The position numbers and the translations under genes were made by a program. DNA of 64,000 bases from Spongiivirga sp046524175 (GTDB lineage Bacteria > Bacteroidota > Bacteroidia > Flavobacteriales > Flavobacteriaceae), in contig NZ_JBEFZF010000005.1 of the NCBI RefSeq assembly GCF_046524175.1, positions 62,001-126,000 on the forward strand. Reading direction: 5' to 3'. The notes beneath the pieces were generated by a model that worked only from the letters and a program-made list of their open reading frames with translations, was not told where the DNA came from and made no database searches. How positions within the stretch are numbered: the first letter of the stretch is position 1; every line of letters starts with the position of its first letter. Shown piece by piece: positions 8,700-17,702 of the stretch.

Positions 8700-9854
8700 T
8701 TAACCAAATAGTTTCGAGAAGAATCCTTTTTTAGCTGATGATTTAACCGGTTTATTTTCTAAAATAGCGGTCATACCATTATGTAGGGTGGTTGCAGCAA
8801 TATGCCAATCTTGCCCGCTTGCATTTTGTAAAACAGTTTCAACCTTTTGGTTAATATCATCGGGAATATTGTTGTAGTAATACATATCATAAAAACCAAC
8901 TAATAAAGTTAAGGTTGCACCCGTGAACTGTTTATCTTGAATTTCTTTTGATGAATTTTCATAAGCGCGCTTCCAGTTTTGCTTTAACGCCTCATGTTCT
9001 AATCTTGATTTGATCGAAATGAACGATTCAGCCACATAAATATCTTCTAAATACTCCTCTTTCGTTTTCGCCTTTAGTTTTGCTAAGAAAGTCTTTGCGC
9101 GCTGAATACGATCTTGCATATGATCTTTACTATATAGATCACTTATTTGCTTCTCGATATCAGTACGTAATTTACCATTTGGCATAATTAGATACTCAAT
9201 CTTCTTAAAAGTAATGTTCAGAATATCCCAGTTAAAATACTCCATCCTGTTTTGGTCGAAGTATTGAATGTACGCTTCAGCTTCTTTAATAATACCGTTG
9301 TATGTATTCCACGCCTGATCTAAGGTAGCCGCATCATAATTCGTGATCTGTGGCTCGTGTAGCGGACTCACATCAAAAAGATCGATAAATTCGTCATCAA
9401 AATTATCGGCATTATGACAAATTTCCTGCAGTATATAATAAATTTTATAAGGCTCGCACAAGTGCCAAGGACAACTATAATGAAAGTTTAGTTGATCGTC
9501 TTCCAATTTGATTTGCGCTAGATTTAATGGAGCGAAATTCACCTCGGCCACCTTTCTAAAAAGTGGAATACGTTTTTCTGATCCTACTTTTAAAAAAGGA
9601 GCTTTCACCTTAAAATGGGTGTCAGTAAATTCAACCTCAACGACTACACTACCATGTGGTACTTTAAAGTAGGTTTCATTTTCATTTGCATATTTTTTTC
9701 TGATATCGAGGTTAACGTAGTCAAAGAGTTCCAAAATAGCCTCTTTGTATTTGTTTTCGTCATACCTGTCTTTTGCATCGTACCATTTAGATACGGTTAC
9801 CTTAGTGTTTAATGAAGACATTAAGGTTTTGTCAAAACTTAAAGCTTGCCTCAT
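8700..9854 (-). CDS. Unknown protein paired with the cytosolic protease; amphipathic GFFSKLFG tail
   Basis: 384 residues, not recognised as a named family. Residues ~15-160 form a mixed alpha/beta domain that may be related to the YbjN/secretion-chaperone-like region of the protease encoded next (18-base gap). Residues ~170-330 look helical with many charged residues. The protein ends in a basic linker and an aromatic/hydrophobic tail (SSAKKGFFSKLFG), a plausible membrane or partner docking motif. The ATG at 9854 is used; an in-frame ATG at 9821 (MSSLNTK) is also possible. Co-transcription suggests the two proteins act together; no function can be given. Confidence 0.7.
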   Translation of the reverse strand: MRQALSFDKTLMSSLNTKVTVSKWYDAKDRYDENKYKEAILELFDYVNLDIRKKYANENETYFKVPHGSVVVEVEFTDTHFKVKAPFLKVGSEKRIPLFRKVAEVNFAPLNLAQIKLEDDQLNFHYSCPWHLCEPYKIYYILQEICHNADNFDDEFIDLFDVSPLHEPQITNYDAATLDQAWNTYNGIIKEAEAYIQYFDQNRMEYFNWDILNITFKKIEYLIMPNGKLRTDIEKQISDLYSKDHMQDRIQRAKTFLAKLKAKTKEEYLEDIYVAESFISIKSRLEHEALKQNWKRAYENSSKEIQDKQFTGATLTLLVGFYDMYYYNNIPDDINQKVETVLQNASGQDWHIAATTLHNGMTAILENKPVKSSAKKGFFSKLFG

Positions 9855-10188
9855 GCGTTGGTTTTTAATGGCACATCGTGCCGATTTTTCGTTTGGTAAA
9901 ATAGATATCTAAAAGAACACAAATTGAATAACAATATCAAATTTATTCTTTAATATCCTCTACAATACAAATGTATGGTGATGATAGCTTGCTTGTTACC
10001 CCGGTAAACCGTGAAAGTGAATGTCCGGTTTTCAGTCAACAGTTTTCGATAATTGTTATTTCTATTGGAATATCTCAATGAAGTAAATCTCAAATTCTAA
10101 CCGCTTTTTTAAGATTTGAGTTTTAAGTATTAAAACAAAAAAAAGCCCCAGATTTCTCCGAGGCTTTTATTTTATATTGAGTTGATTA
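9855..10188. other. 334-base gap between infB and the protease operon
   Basis: No gene seen. It holds the infB terminator at its right end. An imperfect inverted pair CTCAAAT (10089-10095) / ATTTGAG (10114-10120) may be a second terminator. AT-rich sequence upstream of 9854 probably contains the promoter of the protease operon (a TTTG followed by a TATTTTAC box on the minus strand, weak). Confidence 0.5.
10133..10168 (-). terminator. Intrinsic terminator of rimP-nusA-infB
   Basis: On the minus strand an 11-bp stem (AAAAGCCTCGG with CTGGGGCTTTT, two wobble pairs) is followed by a run of eight T, 21 bases after the infB stop. Confidence 0.8.
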
Positions 10189-12924
10189 TTACTTCAACTT
10201 CTTTTTCACCGCCACTTCTTGGTAGGCTTCTACTACATCACCTTCCTTGATGTCATTATAACCTTTAATTTGAAGTCCACAATCGTATCCTTTAGCAACT
10301 TCTTTCACATCGTCTTTAAAACGTTTAAGTGACGCTAGTTCTCCTGTAAACACCACAACACCTTCACGAATTAATCGAATGCTAGAGTTTCTAAATATCT
10401 TACCATCTGTTACCATACAACCTGCAATAGTACCGATCTTGGAGATCTTAAAGGTTTCACGAATCTCCGCATTTCCTGTAATCTCTTCCTTCATCTCAGG
10501 AGACAACATACCTTCCATCGCATCTTTCAGATCGTTGATAGCATCATAGATGATCGAGTAGTTTCTAATATCGATTTCTTCTTTTTCAGCTAATTGTCTT
10601 GCGTTACCCATTGGGCGCACATTAAATCCAATAACAATCGCGTCAGAAGCCGATGCTAAAAGCACATCACTTTCAGTAATGGCACCTACACCTTTATGTA
10701 TAATGTTTACCTGAATTTCTTCAGTAGATAGCTTCTGGAACGAATCTGTCAATGCTTCTACCGAGCCATCTACATCACCCTTAAGGATAATGTTCAATTC
10801 TTTAAAGTCACCTAATGCAATACGACGACCTATTTCATCAAGTGTTATATGGCGTTGCGTACGTACAGATTGCTCCCGTTGTAACTGTGTACGTTTTGCA
10901 GCAATTTGTTTTGCCTCGCGTTCGTCCTCAAATACGTTAAACTTATCACCGGCCTGTGGCGCACCATCTAAACCTAATATCGATACCGGAGTTGATGGTC
11001 CTGCTTCTTGCACTTCGTGACCACGCTCATCATGCATTGCTTTCACCTTACCACTGTGCTTACCAGCCAGTACATAGTCCCCTACTCGCAACGTACCTGC
11101 TTGCACCATAATGGTAGCAACATAACCACGACCCTTGTCTAGGAATGCCTCTACAATGGTACCATTTGCACGTCTATCTGGGTTTGCTTTTAACTCTAGT
11201 AATTCTGCTTCAAGAAGTACCTTTTCCAATAACTCTTTTACACCAAGACCTGTTTTCGCTGAAATATCGTGTGATTGTATTTTACCACCCCAGTCTTCAA
11301 CCAACAGGTTCATTCCGGCTAACTTCTCTTTAATCTTATCAGGATTCGCCGTTGGCTTGTCAATTTTATTAATTGCAAAAACAATTGGAACCGATGCTGC
11401 TTGTGCGTGACTAATTGCTTCTTTTGTTTGAGGCATGATATCATCATCAGCCGCAATTACAATAATCGCCAAATCGGTTACTTGAGCACCACGAGCACGC
11501 ATAGCGGTAAAGGCTTCGTGACCCGGCGTATCAAGAAATGCTATTTTTTGTCCGCTCTCTAGCTGAACTCCATAAGCACCAATATGCTGTGTAATACCCC
11601 CTGATTCACCTGCGATTACATTTTCTTCACGAATATAATCTAGTAAAGAGGTCTTACCATGGTCAACGTGACCCATTACAGTAACGATCGGCGCCCTTGG
11701 CTTTAGGTCTTCTTCCTTATCTTCTACCTCTTGAATTTGCTCTTCAATATCTGCCGTAACAAACTCTACTTCATAACCAAACTCTTCAGCAACAATACTT
11801 AAGGTTTCAGCATCCAAGCGTTGATTTTGTGTTACCATCATTCCTAAGCTCATACAAGCCGAAATAATATCAGTGATACCAACATCCATCATGGTAGCCA
11901 CTTCGCCTGCAGTAACAAACTCGGTTACTTTTAATATTTTACTTTCTGCTTCTTGCGCAGCTAGTTCTTCTGCTGTTTTTTGACGGTGAATATCTCTTTT
12001 CTCACGACGATATTTAGCACCTTTACCTCTAGAAGATTTCCCTTGAAGTTTTTCAAGCGTCTCTCGTACTTGTTTTTGTACTTCTTCTTCAGTAGGCTCT
12101 ACTTTTGCTACAGGAGCATTACGACGTCCGCGTCCTTTTCTGTTATCGTTATTACCAAAACGTCTTTGTCCTCCACCTTGTTGGTTATTACCTCCTCCAG
12201 GTGTTTCCTTGCTAATGCGCCTTCTTTTCTTTTTACGATCGCCCGCAGCATCTCCCGATTTTGCTTCTTCCTTCTTCTTTTTGGGCTTATCGAATTTTGA
12301 AAGATCGATTTTCTTTCCAACCATTTTAGGCCCGGAAAGTTTTTGATATTGTGTAGTAAGCGTTTCTTCTTTTGGCTCAGTAGATTCTTGTACAACTGGC
12401 TCTTCTTTTGCCTTAGCTGGTTCTTCTTTTTTGGCAACAACCTCCTTTTTCGGAGCTGTTTCCTTTTTAGCTACGGGCTCTTTTTTAGCTTCTTTCTTTT
12501 CTTCTTTAGGCTGCGCAACTGGCTCTTGTGCTTTTGGCTTTTCAACAGCGGCTGCTTCCTCCTTCTTTTTAGGATCAAGGTCAATTTTACCAACCGTCTT
12601 AGGACCGCTAAGTGTTGCCTTCGCTTTTACAACTTCTCGCTGCTCTTTAGCTATGCGTTTTTCTTCAAGCTCCTGCTCCATTTGAAGACGTAGTGCTTCC
12701 TTCTCCTTGCGCTTTTCCTCGCCAACTTCTTTGGATGCTACTTTCTTCTTTCTGTCAACCTGAAACTCATCCAATAGCACTTCGTACACTTCACTAGAAA
12801 TCTTGGCAGTCGGGCGCGCTTCAATCTCATGTCCTTTGGATTGAAGATGCTCGACCGCGCGATCTAACGAAATGTTTAGTTCGCGTAGTACTTTGTTAAG
12901 TCTCATTACTTTGTTTTCAGCCAT
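10189..12924 (-). CDS. infB: Translation initiation factor IF-2
   Basis: 911 residues. The N-terminal IF2_N module (1-55) is followed by a long Lys/Glu/Pro-rich low-complexity region (about 60-320), typical of Bacteroidota IF-2 and responsible for long spurious open frames on the other strand. A second IF2_N-like helical segment follows, then the GTPase domain with G1 GHVDHGKTS, G3 DTPGHEAF, G4 NKID and G5 SAK. Domains II-IV and the C-terminal fMet-tRNA-binding part are intact. IF-2 delivers initiator tRNA to the 30S subunit. It is the last gene of the rimP-nusA-infB operon, 87 bases after nusA. Confidence 0.98.
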   Translation of the reverse strand: MAENKVMRLNKVLRELNISLDRAVEHLQSKGHEIEARPTAKISSEVYEVLLDEFQVDRKKKVASKEVGEEKRKEKEALRLQMEQELEEKRIAKEQREVVKAKATLSGPKTVGKIDLDPKKKEEAAAVEKPKAQEPVAQPKEEKKEAKKEPVAKKETAPKKEVVAKKEEPAKAKEEPVVQESTEPKEETLTTQYQKLSGPKMVGKKIDLSKFDKPKKKKEEAKSGDAAGDRKKKRRRISKETPGGGNNQQGGGQRRFGNNDNRKGRGRRNAPVAKVEPTEEEVQKQVRETLEKLQGKSSRGKGAKYRREKRDIHRQKTAEELAAQEAESKILKVTEFVTAGEVATMMDVGITDIISACMSLGMMVTQNQRLDAETLSIVAEEFGYEVEFVTADIEEQIQEVEDKEEDLKPRAPIVTVMGHVDHGKTSLLDYIREENVIAGESGGITQHIGAYGVQLESGQKIAFLDTPGHEAFTAMRARGAQVTDLAIIVIAADDDIMPQTKEAISHAQAASVPIVFAINKIDKPTANPDKIKEKLAGMNLLVEDWGGKIQSHDISAKTGLGVKELLEKVLLEAELLELKANPDRRANGTIVEAFLDKGRGYVATIMVQAGTLRVGDYVLAGKHSGKVKAMHDERGHEVQEAGPSTPVSILGLDGAPQAGDKFNVFEDEREAKQIAAKRTQLQREQSVRTQRHITLDEIGRRIALGDFKELNIILKGDVDGSVEALTDSFQKLSTEEIQVNIIHKGVGAITESDVLLASASDAIVIGFNVRPMGNARQLAEKEEIDIRNYSIIYDAINDLKDAMEGMLSPEMKEEITGNAEIRETFKISKIGTIAGCMVTDGKIFRNSSIRLIREGVVVFTGELASLKRFKDDVKEVAKGYDCGLQIKGYNDIKEGDVVEAYQEVAVKKKLK

Positions 12925-13011
12925 ACTTTGTTTAAAAAATTTACGCTGTGAAAAATGCTTAAGCCTTTCTCAAATTACAACAAAAATACAATTGCTGCGC
13001 TTTCTAGCTAA

Positions 13012-14244
13012 TTATTGTTCAAATTCTTCTTTAAGAATTCGTCTCACCTCATTAATTGTTTCCTCTTCAAGGTCAGTTCGTTTTACAAGATCATCTACAT
13101 CTTGCTCTAAAACACTCTTCGCGGTGTCTAATCCTACTTTACTAAATTCCTCAATTACCCAAGCATCAATTTCATCAGCAAATTCGGTTAATTCTACATC
13201 TTCCTCAACACCTTCTCTAAATACATCAATCTCGTATCCGGTAAGCTGACCTGCCAAACGAATATTGAATCCCCCTTTACCAATAGCCTTAGAAACCTCT
13301 TCTGGTTTTAAGAACACCTCAACATGTTTGCGCTCGTCATCAATTTTAAGTGATGTAATACGTGCCGGACTTAATGCTCTGGTGATGAATAATTGTGTAT
13401 TATCAGTATAATTAATTACATCGATATTCTCATTACCTAACTCACGAACAATACCGTGAATACGCGATCCTTTCATCCCTACACAGGCGCCAACAGGATC
13501 GATGCGATCATCATATGAATCAACTGCCACCTTTGCCTTTTCTCCAGGTACACGCACTACCTTCTTCACGTTAATCAAACCGTCAAAAACCTCCGGAATT
13601 TCTTGCTCAAACAACTTCTCCAAAAATTCAGGAGCCGTACGAGACATGATAATACTCGGTTTATTGCCTTTAAGATCTACGTTCTCGATAATCCCGCGCA
13701 CATTTTCTCCTTTTCTAAAGAAGTCAGATGGTATTTGCTTGTCTTTCGGTAAAATGATCTCATTGCCTTCATCATCTAACAAAATAACTGCACGATGACG
13801 AATATGATGCACCTCAGCAGTATAAATTTCACCGATCAGGTCTTTAAACTGTTTATAAATATTGGTATTATCGTGTTCGTGAATTTTAGCAATCAAATTT
13901 TGACGTAGTGCCAAAATAGACCGTCGTCCAAGGTCAATTAACTTCACCTCTTCTGATACATCTTCCCCAATTTCAAAATCTGGTTCGATCTTTTGTGCTT
14001 CGCTAAGTGCTATTTCTTCGTTCTCATCTTCAACCTCACCATCAGCAACCACAATACGGTTACGCCATATTTCTAAATCTCCTTTATCGGGATTAATAAT
14101 GATATCAAAATTCTCATCACTACCAAATCGTTTTTTTAGTGCATTTCTAAAAACCTCCTCTAAAATCGCCATTAGCGTTACACGATCTATGAGTTTATCG
14201 TCTTTAAACTCCGAAAATGATTCGATCAATGCAATATTTTCCAT
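13012..14244 (-). CDS. nusA: Transcription termination/antitermination factor NusA
   Basis: 410 residues. The N-terminal RNA-polymerase-binding domain (1-130) is followed by an S1 domain (about 135-200), KH1 with GACVGMKGSRI, and KH2 with VSKAIGKGGFNIRLA. The C-terminal acidic repeats of proteobacterial NusA are absent apart from a short helical tail (about 355-410), as is usual in this phylum. NusA modulates pausing, intrinsic termination and antitermination. It lies 12 bases after rimP in the conserved operon. Confidence 0.98.
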   Translation of the reverse strand: MENIALIESFSEFKDDKLIDRVTLMAILEEVFRNALKKRFGSDENFDIIINPDKGDLEIWRNRIVVADGEVEDENEEIALSEAQKIEPDFEIGEDVSEEVKLIDLGRRSILALRQNLIAKIHEHDNTNIYKQFKDLIGEIYTAEVHHIRHRAVILLDDEGNEIILPKDKQIPSDFFRKGENVRGIIENVDLKGNKPSIIMSRTAPEFLEKLFEQEIPEVFDGLINVKKVVRVPGEKAKVAVDSYDDRIDPVGACVGMKGSRIHGIVRELGNENIDVINYTDNTQLFITRALSPARITSLKIDDERKHVEVFLKPEEVSKAIGKGGFNIRLAGQLTGYEIDVFREGVEEDVELTEFADEIDAWVIEEFSKVGLDTAKSVLEQDVDDLVKRTDLEEETINEVRRILKEEFEQ

Positions 14245-14256
14245 GTCAACGTTTAA

Positions 14257-14718
14257 TTAAAATGTTATCATCACTTTTGCTTCAACAATATCTGTATACA
14301 GGATTTCCTGTTGTTTTTCTACGGTCACCTTTCCTTTACCAATTGGCTTAGGTTCTCTGGTTTTCCATTTCAGTGCTATTTTGTTGTCGTCGGCACTTAC
14401 CAATTCGCCTTCAACTTTGTCATTCACTAGTTTTACGCTTAGCTTACGACCAATGTTTTTTTTATACTGTCGCGGTATTTGTAAAGGTGCTGTAGCCCCT
14501 GCACTTGTTACCTCAAGACCAAAATCGACCGTATCCCGATCTAAATTGTGCTCAATACCACGGCTTATGTTCATACAATCTTGAAGGGTCACCCCTTTAT
14601 CACCGTCGATGGTAACCAGAATCTTATGATCACTGCTTATTGTAAAGTCGATCAAAAACAACTCAGGTTGCTTATCTAGTGCATCTTGTAATAATTGTCT
14701 GACTTCTTTTTCGAACAT
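14257..14718 (-). CDS. rimP: Ribosome maturation factor RimP
   Basis: 153 residues. N-terminal alpha/beta domain with DKGVTLQDCMNISRGIEHNLD, then the SH3-like C-terminal domain beginning near RQYKKNIGRKLSVKLV, which is the standard RimP layout. RimP assists 30S assembly. It is first in the rimP-nusA-infB operon. Its ATG is only 9 bases after a hairpin plus U-tract that may attenuate the operon. Confidence 0.95.
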   Translation of the reverse strand: MFEKEVRQLLQDALDKQPELFLIDFTISSDHKILVTIDGDKGVTLQDCMNISRGIEHNLDRDTVDFGLEVTSAGATAPLQIPRQYKKNIGRKLSVKLVNDKVEGELVSADDNKIALKWKTREPKPIGKGKVTVEKQQEILYTDIVEAKVMITF

Positions 14719-14726
14719 AAGTCTAT

Positions 14727-14752
14727 AAAAAGAGGGGACTTTAGGTCCCCTC
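14727..14752 (-). promoter_or_regulatory. Hairpin plus U-tract in the rimP-nusA-infB leader (possible attenuator)
   Basis: On the minus strand a perfect 8-bp GC-rich stem (GAGGGGAC with GTCCCCTC, 5-nt loop) is followed at once by TTTTT, then the rimP ATG 9 bases later. A -7-like box lies upstream of the hairpin, so the structure would be transcribed as leader RNA. It could equally be the terminator of the upstream TonB-plug gene. Its placement right before rimP is compatible with feedback by NusA. Confidence 0.6.
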
Positions 14753-14780
14753 GTAATTCGTTTTTTCTCTTACAGCGGTG

Positions 14781-14788
14781 CAAATATA
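14781..14788 (-). promoter_or_regulatory. -7 box upstream of rimP
   Basis: TATATTTG on the minus strand fits the TAnnTTTG consensus and lies about 30 bases upstream of the leader hairpin. No clear -33 motif. If used, the leader would be roughly 55 nt. Confidence 0.45.
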
Positions 14789-14853
14789 CAACTTTTATTA
14801 AGAAATATAGCCGGATGATATTGTTTTAAATGGTTATTTTTTTGGAGAATTAC

Positions 14854-16614
14854 TTAAATGCCTACCATAAGAACATTACTATTCATGTTTTTGGTAAATA
14901 GTTTATGTACAGATACTTTTTTATCCTGCATTTTTGTACCAAATTGATCATATACCTTCACTTTCACATAGGTGGGTGTAAGGCTTTTATTGCCTAAATA
15001 TTTAATATTCATTTTCCAACGACCTCTGACCGATTGATCAATAAAAAAGTCTTTTTGATTAAAGCCTATCTGCTTCTCAGCCTTTATGGTTTCTGGCTCG
15101 TTTAACATGGTATGATCCCAAGTGACATATTGGTTTTTCGGATTCACAAACTGCACCACAAACTCCGCCTCATTGTCGTTCCACTCTAAAACCACACGGG
15201 TGTCTCCAGGATGATACTGACTCATATCAAGTTCACCTTCAACGGGAATTTCAACCCTATTAGCGCTATTAAACCCAACTATTTCATGCTGCAGCATTTG
15301 ATGAAAGTCAGCATCGGTTTGTAACCAATCACGATTGATCAAATCGAGCATACGCATCATCAGTAATCTGGATTGCTTCGTTTCTCCATTATCTTGAAAA
15401 TTATCAACTAAGTCCAGATAAGACTGATTGTATTCTGGTCTGAGTATAAAAACGTCTTTATAAATATCCCGAGCCTCTTTATACATTTTACCAGACTCCA
15501 GTTGATAGGCCAATGCCTTTAACAAAACCGGATTTGTATTAAGCTTGCTGTAGTGTTTTCTCAAAAAGTCTTTAGCCCCGGACTTATCATTCCATTTGTT
15601 TAGATACAAACCAACAACGTCTACATAAAAATAAGCGGATTGATTTGTTTTTGTAAAATCACTCAAAGCCGTCTCAAAAGCATTCTTATTTGCAGTATTT
15701 GCTAAACTCTTATAATATTCCGGCGCATAGCGAACCATTTCAGCACTTTCGACCGCATCATTTTCGTAGGTCTTAGCATTGGTATATTGGGCTTGTTTTT
15801 GCGCGTTACTTAATACCGGATTATTGACTTTTGTGTTGATCACTATTACACCTGCCCGGCCTAAATTGCCATAGGCATTTGTCAAAGACATACTTCTCAA
15901 CACAGCAATTCTTCTAATATTTTGTACTGGAATCCAAAAAGGAGTTTGCTCAACTAGTAGCCCATCTACATCGAATAATGCCCCCTGTGATCGATTGCCA
16001 ATAACAGCATCGGCTTCTGTATTACTGGTACCACCTATAGTCACACCTCTACTTTGACCTCTTATGAAAACATCGCCACCTTGACTGCAATTGCCCTTAA
16101 TCGTAACCCCGGAAAATTTTCCATTAAGCAAATCGAGAAGACAGACATAATCAGAGATGTAATCTTCTTCGTCTAACACGGCCATAGATCCCGACGAAGT
16201 TTCTTGATCGATATACCCGAAAGTTGTACGAACAATTGATTTTTTGCGTTCGTAATCAATAGCATCAATTTTTTTTCTTCGTATTGATCCCTCAACCACA
16301 ACCTCATCTAATATATCTACCTCTGGGTTCAACTGTACATTCAAAAACTTTGTCACATCCTGAACCAATATTTCTATTGATGTTTTACCTGAATAAGAAT
16401 AAACCAACGTCTCATTTTCATCGGCCGTTATTTCATAAAAACCTTTAGCGTTAGAGGTTGTAGTGACATCAGAATTTTTCACCGAAATAGTTGCATTGGT
16501 TAATGGCATTACACCATCAGAAACATAACCTGTGATTTTTCTAATAGAATCTTGCGCACGCAAACCAAAGCACAACAAAAAAGTGAACAACGTGATCATT
16601 AGTTTAATTTTCAT
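14854..16614 (-). CDS. Secreted carboxypeptidase-regulatory-like / TonB-plug protein with TPR region
   Basis: 586 residues from ATG 16614, which gives a signal peptide (MKIKLMITLFTFLLCFGLRAQ); an ATG at 16653 only adds a poor leader. Residues ~25-100 form a CarboxypepD-reg-like beta-sandwich (GYVSDGVMPLTNATISV). Then comes a TonB-dependent-receptor plug-like segment with LLNGKFSGVTIKGN and GRAGVIVINTK, but no beta-barrel. The middle is TPR-like (RKHYSKLNTNPVLLKALAYQLESG region). The C-terminus resembles a DUF2135-type domain. Such barrel-less plug proteins probably act at the outer-membrane periplasmic face; the exact role is unknown. Single gene with its own stop 135 bases before rimP. Confidence 0.72.
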   Translation of the reverse strand: MKIKLMITLFTFLLCFGLRAQDSIRKITGYVSDGVMPLTNATISVKNSDVTTTSNAKGFYEITADENETLVYSYSGKTSIEILVQDVTKFLNVQLNPEVDILDEVVVEGSIRRKKIDAIDYERKKSIVRTTFGYIDQETSSGSMAVLDEEDYISDYVCLLDLLNGKFSGVTIKGNCSQGGDVFIRGQSRGVTIGGTSNTEADAVIGNRSQGALFDVDGLLVEQTPFWIPVQNIRRIAVLRSMSLTNAYGNLGRAGVIVINTKVNNPVLSNAQKQAQYTNAKTYENDAVESAEMVRYAPEYYKSLANTANKNAFETALSDFTKTNQSAYFYVDVVGLYLNKWNDKSGAKDFLRKHYSKLNTNPVLLKALAYQLESGKMYKEARDIYKDVFILRPEYNQSYLDLVDNFQDNGETKQSRLLMMRMLDLINRDWLQTDADFHQMLQHEIVGFNSANRVEIPVEGELDMSQYHPGDTRVVLEWNDNEAEFVVQFVNPKNQYVTWDHTMLNEPETIKAEKQIGFNQKDFFIDQSVRGRWKMNIKYLGNKSLTPTYVKVKVYDQFGTKMQDKKVSVHKLFTKNMNSNVLMVGI

Positions 16615-16959
16615 AGTAACCTTATTAAAATATTGAACAATAGGACTTAACAAATGAATAAGCGGAAATCAAAAACCTGTTAAATCAGAGGAAAACCATC
16701 ATCAATATAACTTCCAATCTAAAAGTAGTAATTAATATATGTTTAACCATTTAAAGAAAAGTTAAAACAAAACGCATTGTTTAAAAGAATAAAACTGTAT
16801 GCCCCAACTATATTTTACAGATGTTTTTATCAAACTCATTCTTTAAACGCGTCCAAACTGATTGGAAGATGAAACAAGCAAACCAATCATAATAGCATGA
16901 ATAACATTTCCATTTGACAACAGATAAATAATCAATAGCAGTAAAAATCAACTAATTTG
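16615..16959. other. Intergenic region upstream of tRNA-Gln
   Basis: About 345 AT-rich bases with no open frame worth calling. It should contain the promoter of the TonB-plug gene (minus strand) and leads into the tRNA promoter. No repeat or RNA gene is seen. Confidence 0.5.
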
Positions 16960-16990
16960 TTTGTGCAACTAAAAGTTTGTTTTAAATTTG
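16960..16990 (+). promoter_or_regulatory. Promoter of tRNA-Gln
   Basis: A TTTG -33 element (16960-16963) and TAAATTTG -7 element (16983-16990) are separated by 19 bases, an excellent fit to the flavobacterial consensus. The mature tRNA starts 30 bases after the -7 box. Confidence 0.75.
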
Positions 16991-17020
16991 CACTCGCAAT
17001 TCTCAAAAGAGATTTGAGGA

Positions 17021-17093
17021 TGGCCCATGGTGTAACTGGCAACACGTCTGGTTTTGGTCCAGAAGAGTCTAGGTTCGAGCCCTAGTGGGCCAA
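17021..17093 (+). tRNA. tRNA-Gln (anticodon TTG)
   Basis: Full cloverleaf: acceptor stem TGGCCCA/TGGGCCA, D-arm GTGT/ACAC, anticodon stem TCTGG/CCAGA with loop TTTTGGT giving anticodon TTG, and T-arm CTAGG-TTCGAGC-CCTAG. The 3' CCA is not encoded. It has its own promoter and terminator, so it is a single-gene unit. Confidence 0.97.
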
Positions 17094-17098
17094 CAAAA

Positions 17099-17126
17099 AT
17101 CCCGATCATACGATCGGGATTTTTTA
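17099..17126 (+). terminator. Intrinsic terminator of tRNA-Gln
   Basis: AATCCCGATC pairs perfectly with GATCGGGATT around a 4-base loop (10-bp stem), followed by a run of T, 6 bases after the tRNA. Confidence 0.92.
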
Positions 17127-17538
17127 GTTTTCAGTATTCAGTTACCAGTAAGCAGTCGTTTTGTTGGCACACTACCGTGGGTGCGGAGTGAGACAAAATG
17201 ATTAATTTTTCTTAAGTATTTTGACCAATGGAGTGCTCCCCTTAATTCATTAACCTTAGCTATAAAGTACTTCGTGGAGATACGTATAAGAATGAAATTT
17301 TAGTTTTCAGTATTCAGTTACCAGTAAGCAGTCGTTTTGTTGGCACACTACCGTGGGTGCGGAGTGAGACAAAATGATTTATTTTTCTTAAGTATTTTGA
17401 CGAACGGAGTGCTACCCTTAATTCATTAACCCTAGCTATAAAGTACTTTGTGGAGATACGTATAAGAATGAAATTTTAGTTTTCAGTATTCAGTTACCAG
17501 TAAGCAGTCGTTTTGTTGGCACAGTACCGTGGGTGCGA
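17123..17538. repeat. Tandem repeat, unit 176 bp, two full copies and a 62-base partial third
   Basis: The motif TAGTTTTCAGTATTCAG begins at 17125, 17301 and 17477, exactly 176 bases apart. Copies 1 and 2 differ at only a few positions. Copy 3 diverges after GTGGGTGCG (17538). Every copy opens with four CAGTNNN heptamers in a row (CAGTATT, CAGTTAC, CAGTAAG, CAGTCGT). No open frame fits the period. It starts inside the tRNA terminator T-run. Confidence 0.93.
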
Positions 17539-17702
17539 GGTCAAGAAAAAGAATTAGCTTTTTTAGAAATTGTTTAAATTGACCGAGTGCTTCCTATTAC
17601 ACTCCGATTAGATTAGCATTTTAATGAACAGTATATTCCCAAGAAAACTTCAACCAAATTAACTAATATATAGGTTCATTGCTTCGTTATCCTAAAACGA
17701 TC

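Noticed and set aside
11980..12693. Several long open frames on the plus strand opposite infB
   Set aside because: They are shadows of the Lys/Glu-rich low-complexity part of IF-2, rich in Phe/Ser/Leu with no domain.
17123..17538. CRISPR array
   Set aside because: Only 2.4 copies with a 176-bp period and no short repeat/spacer alternation; no cas genes in the window.
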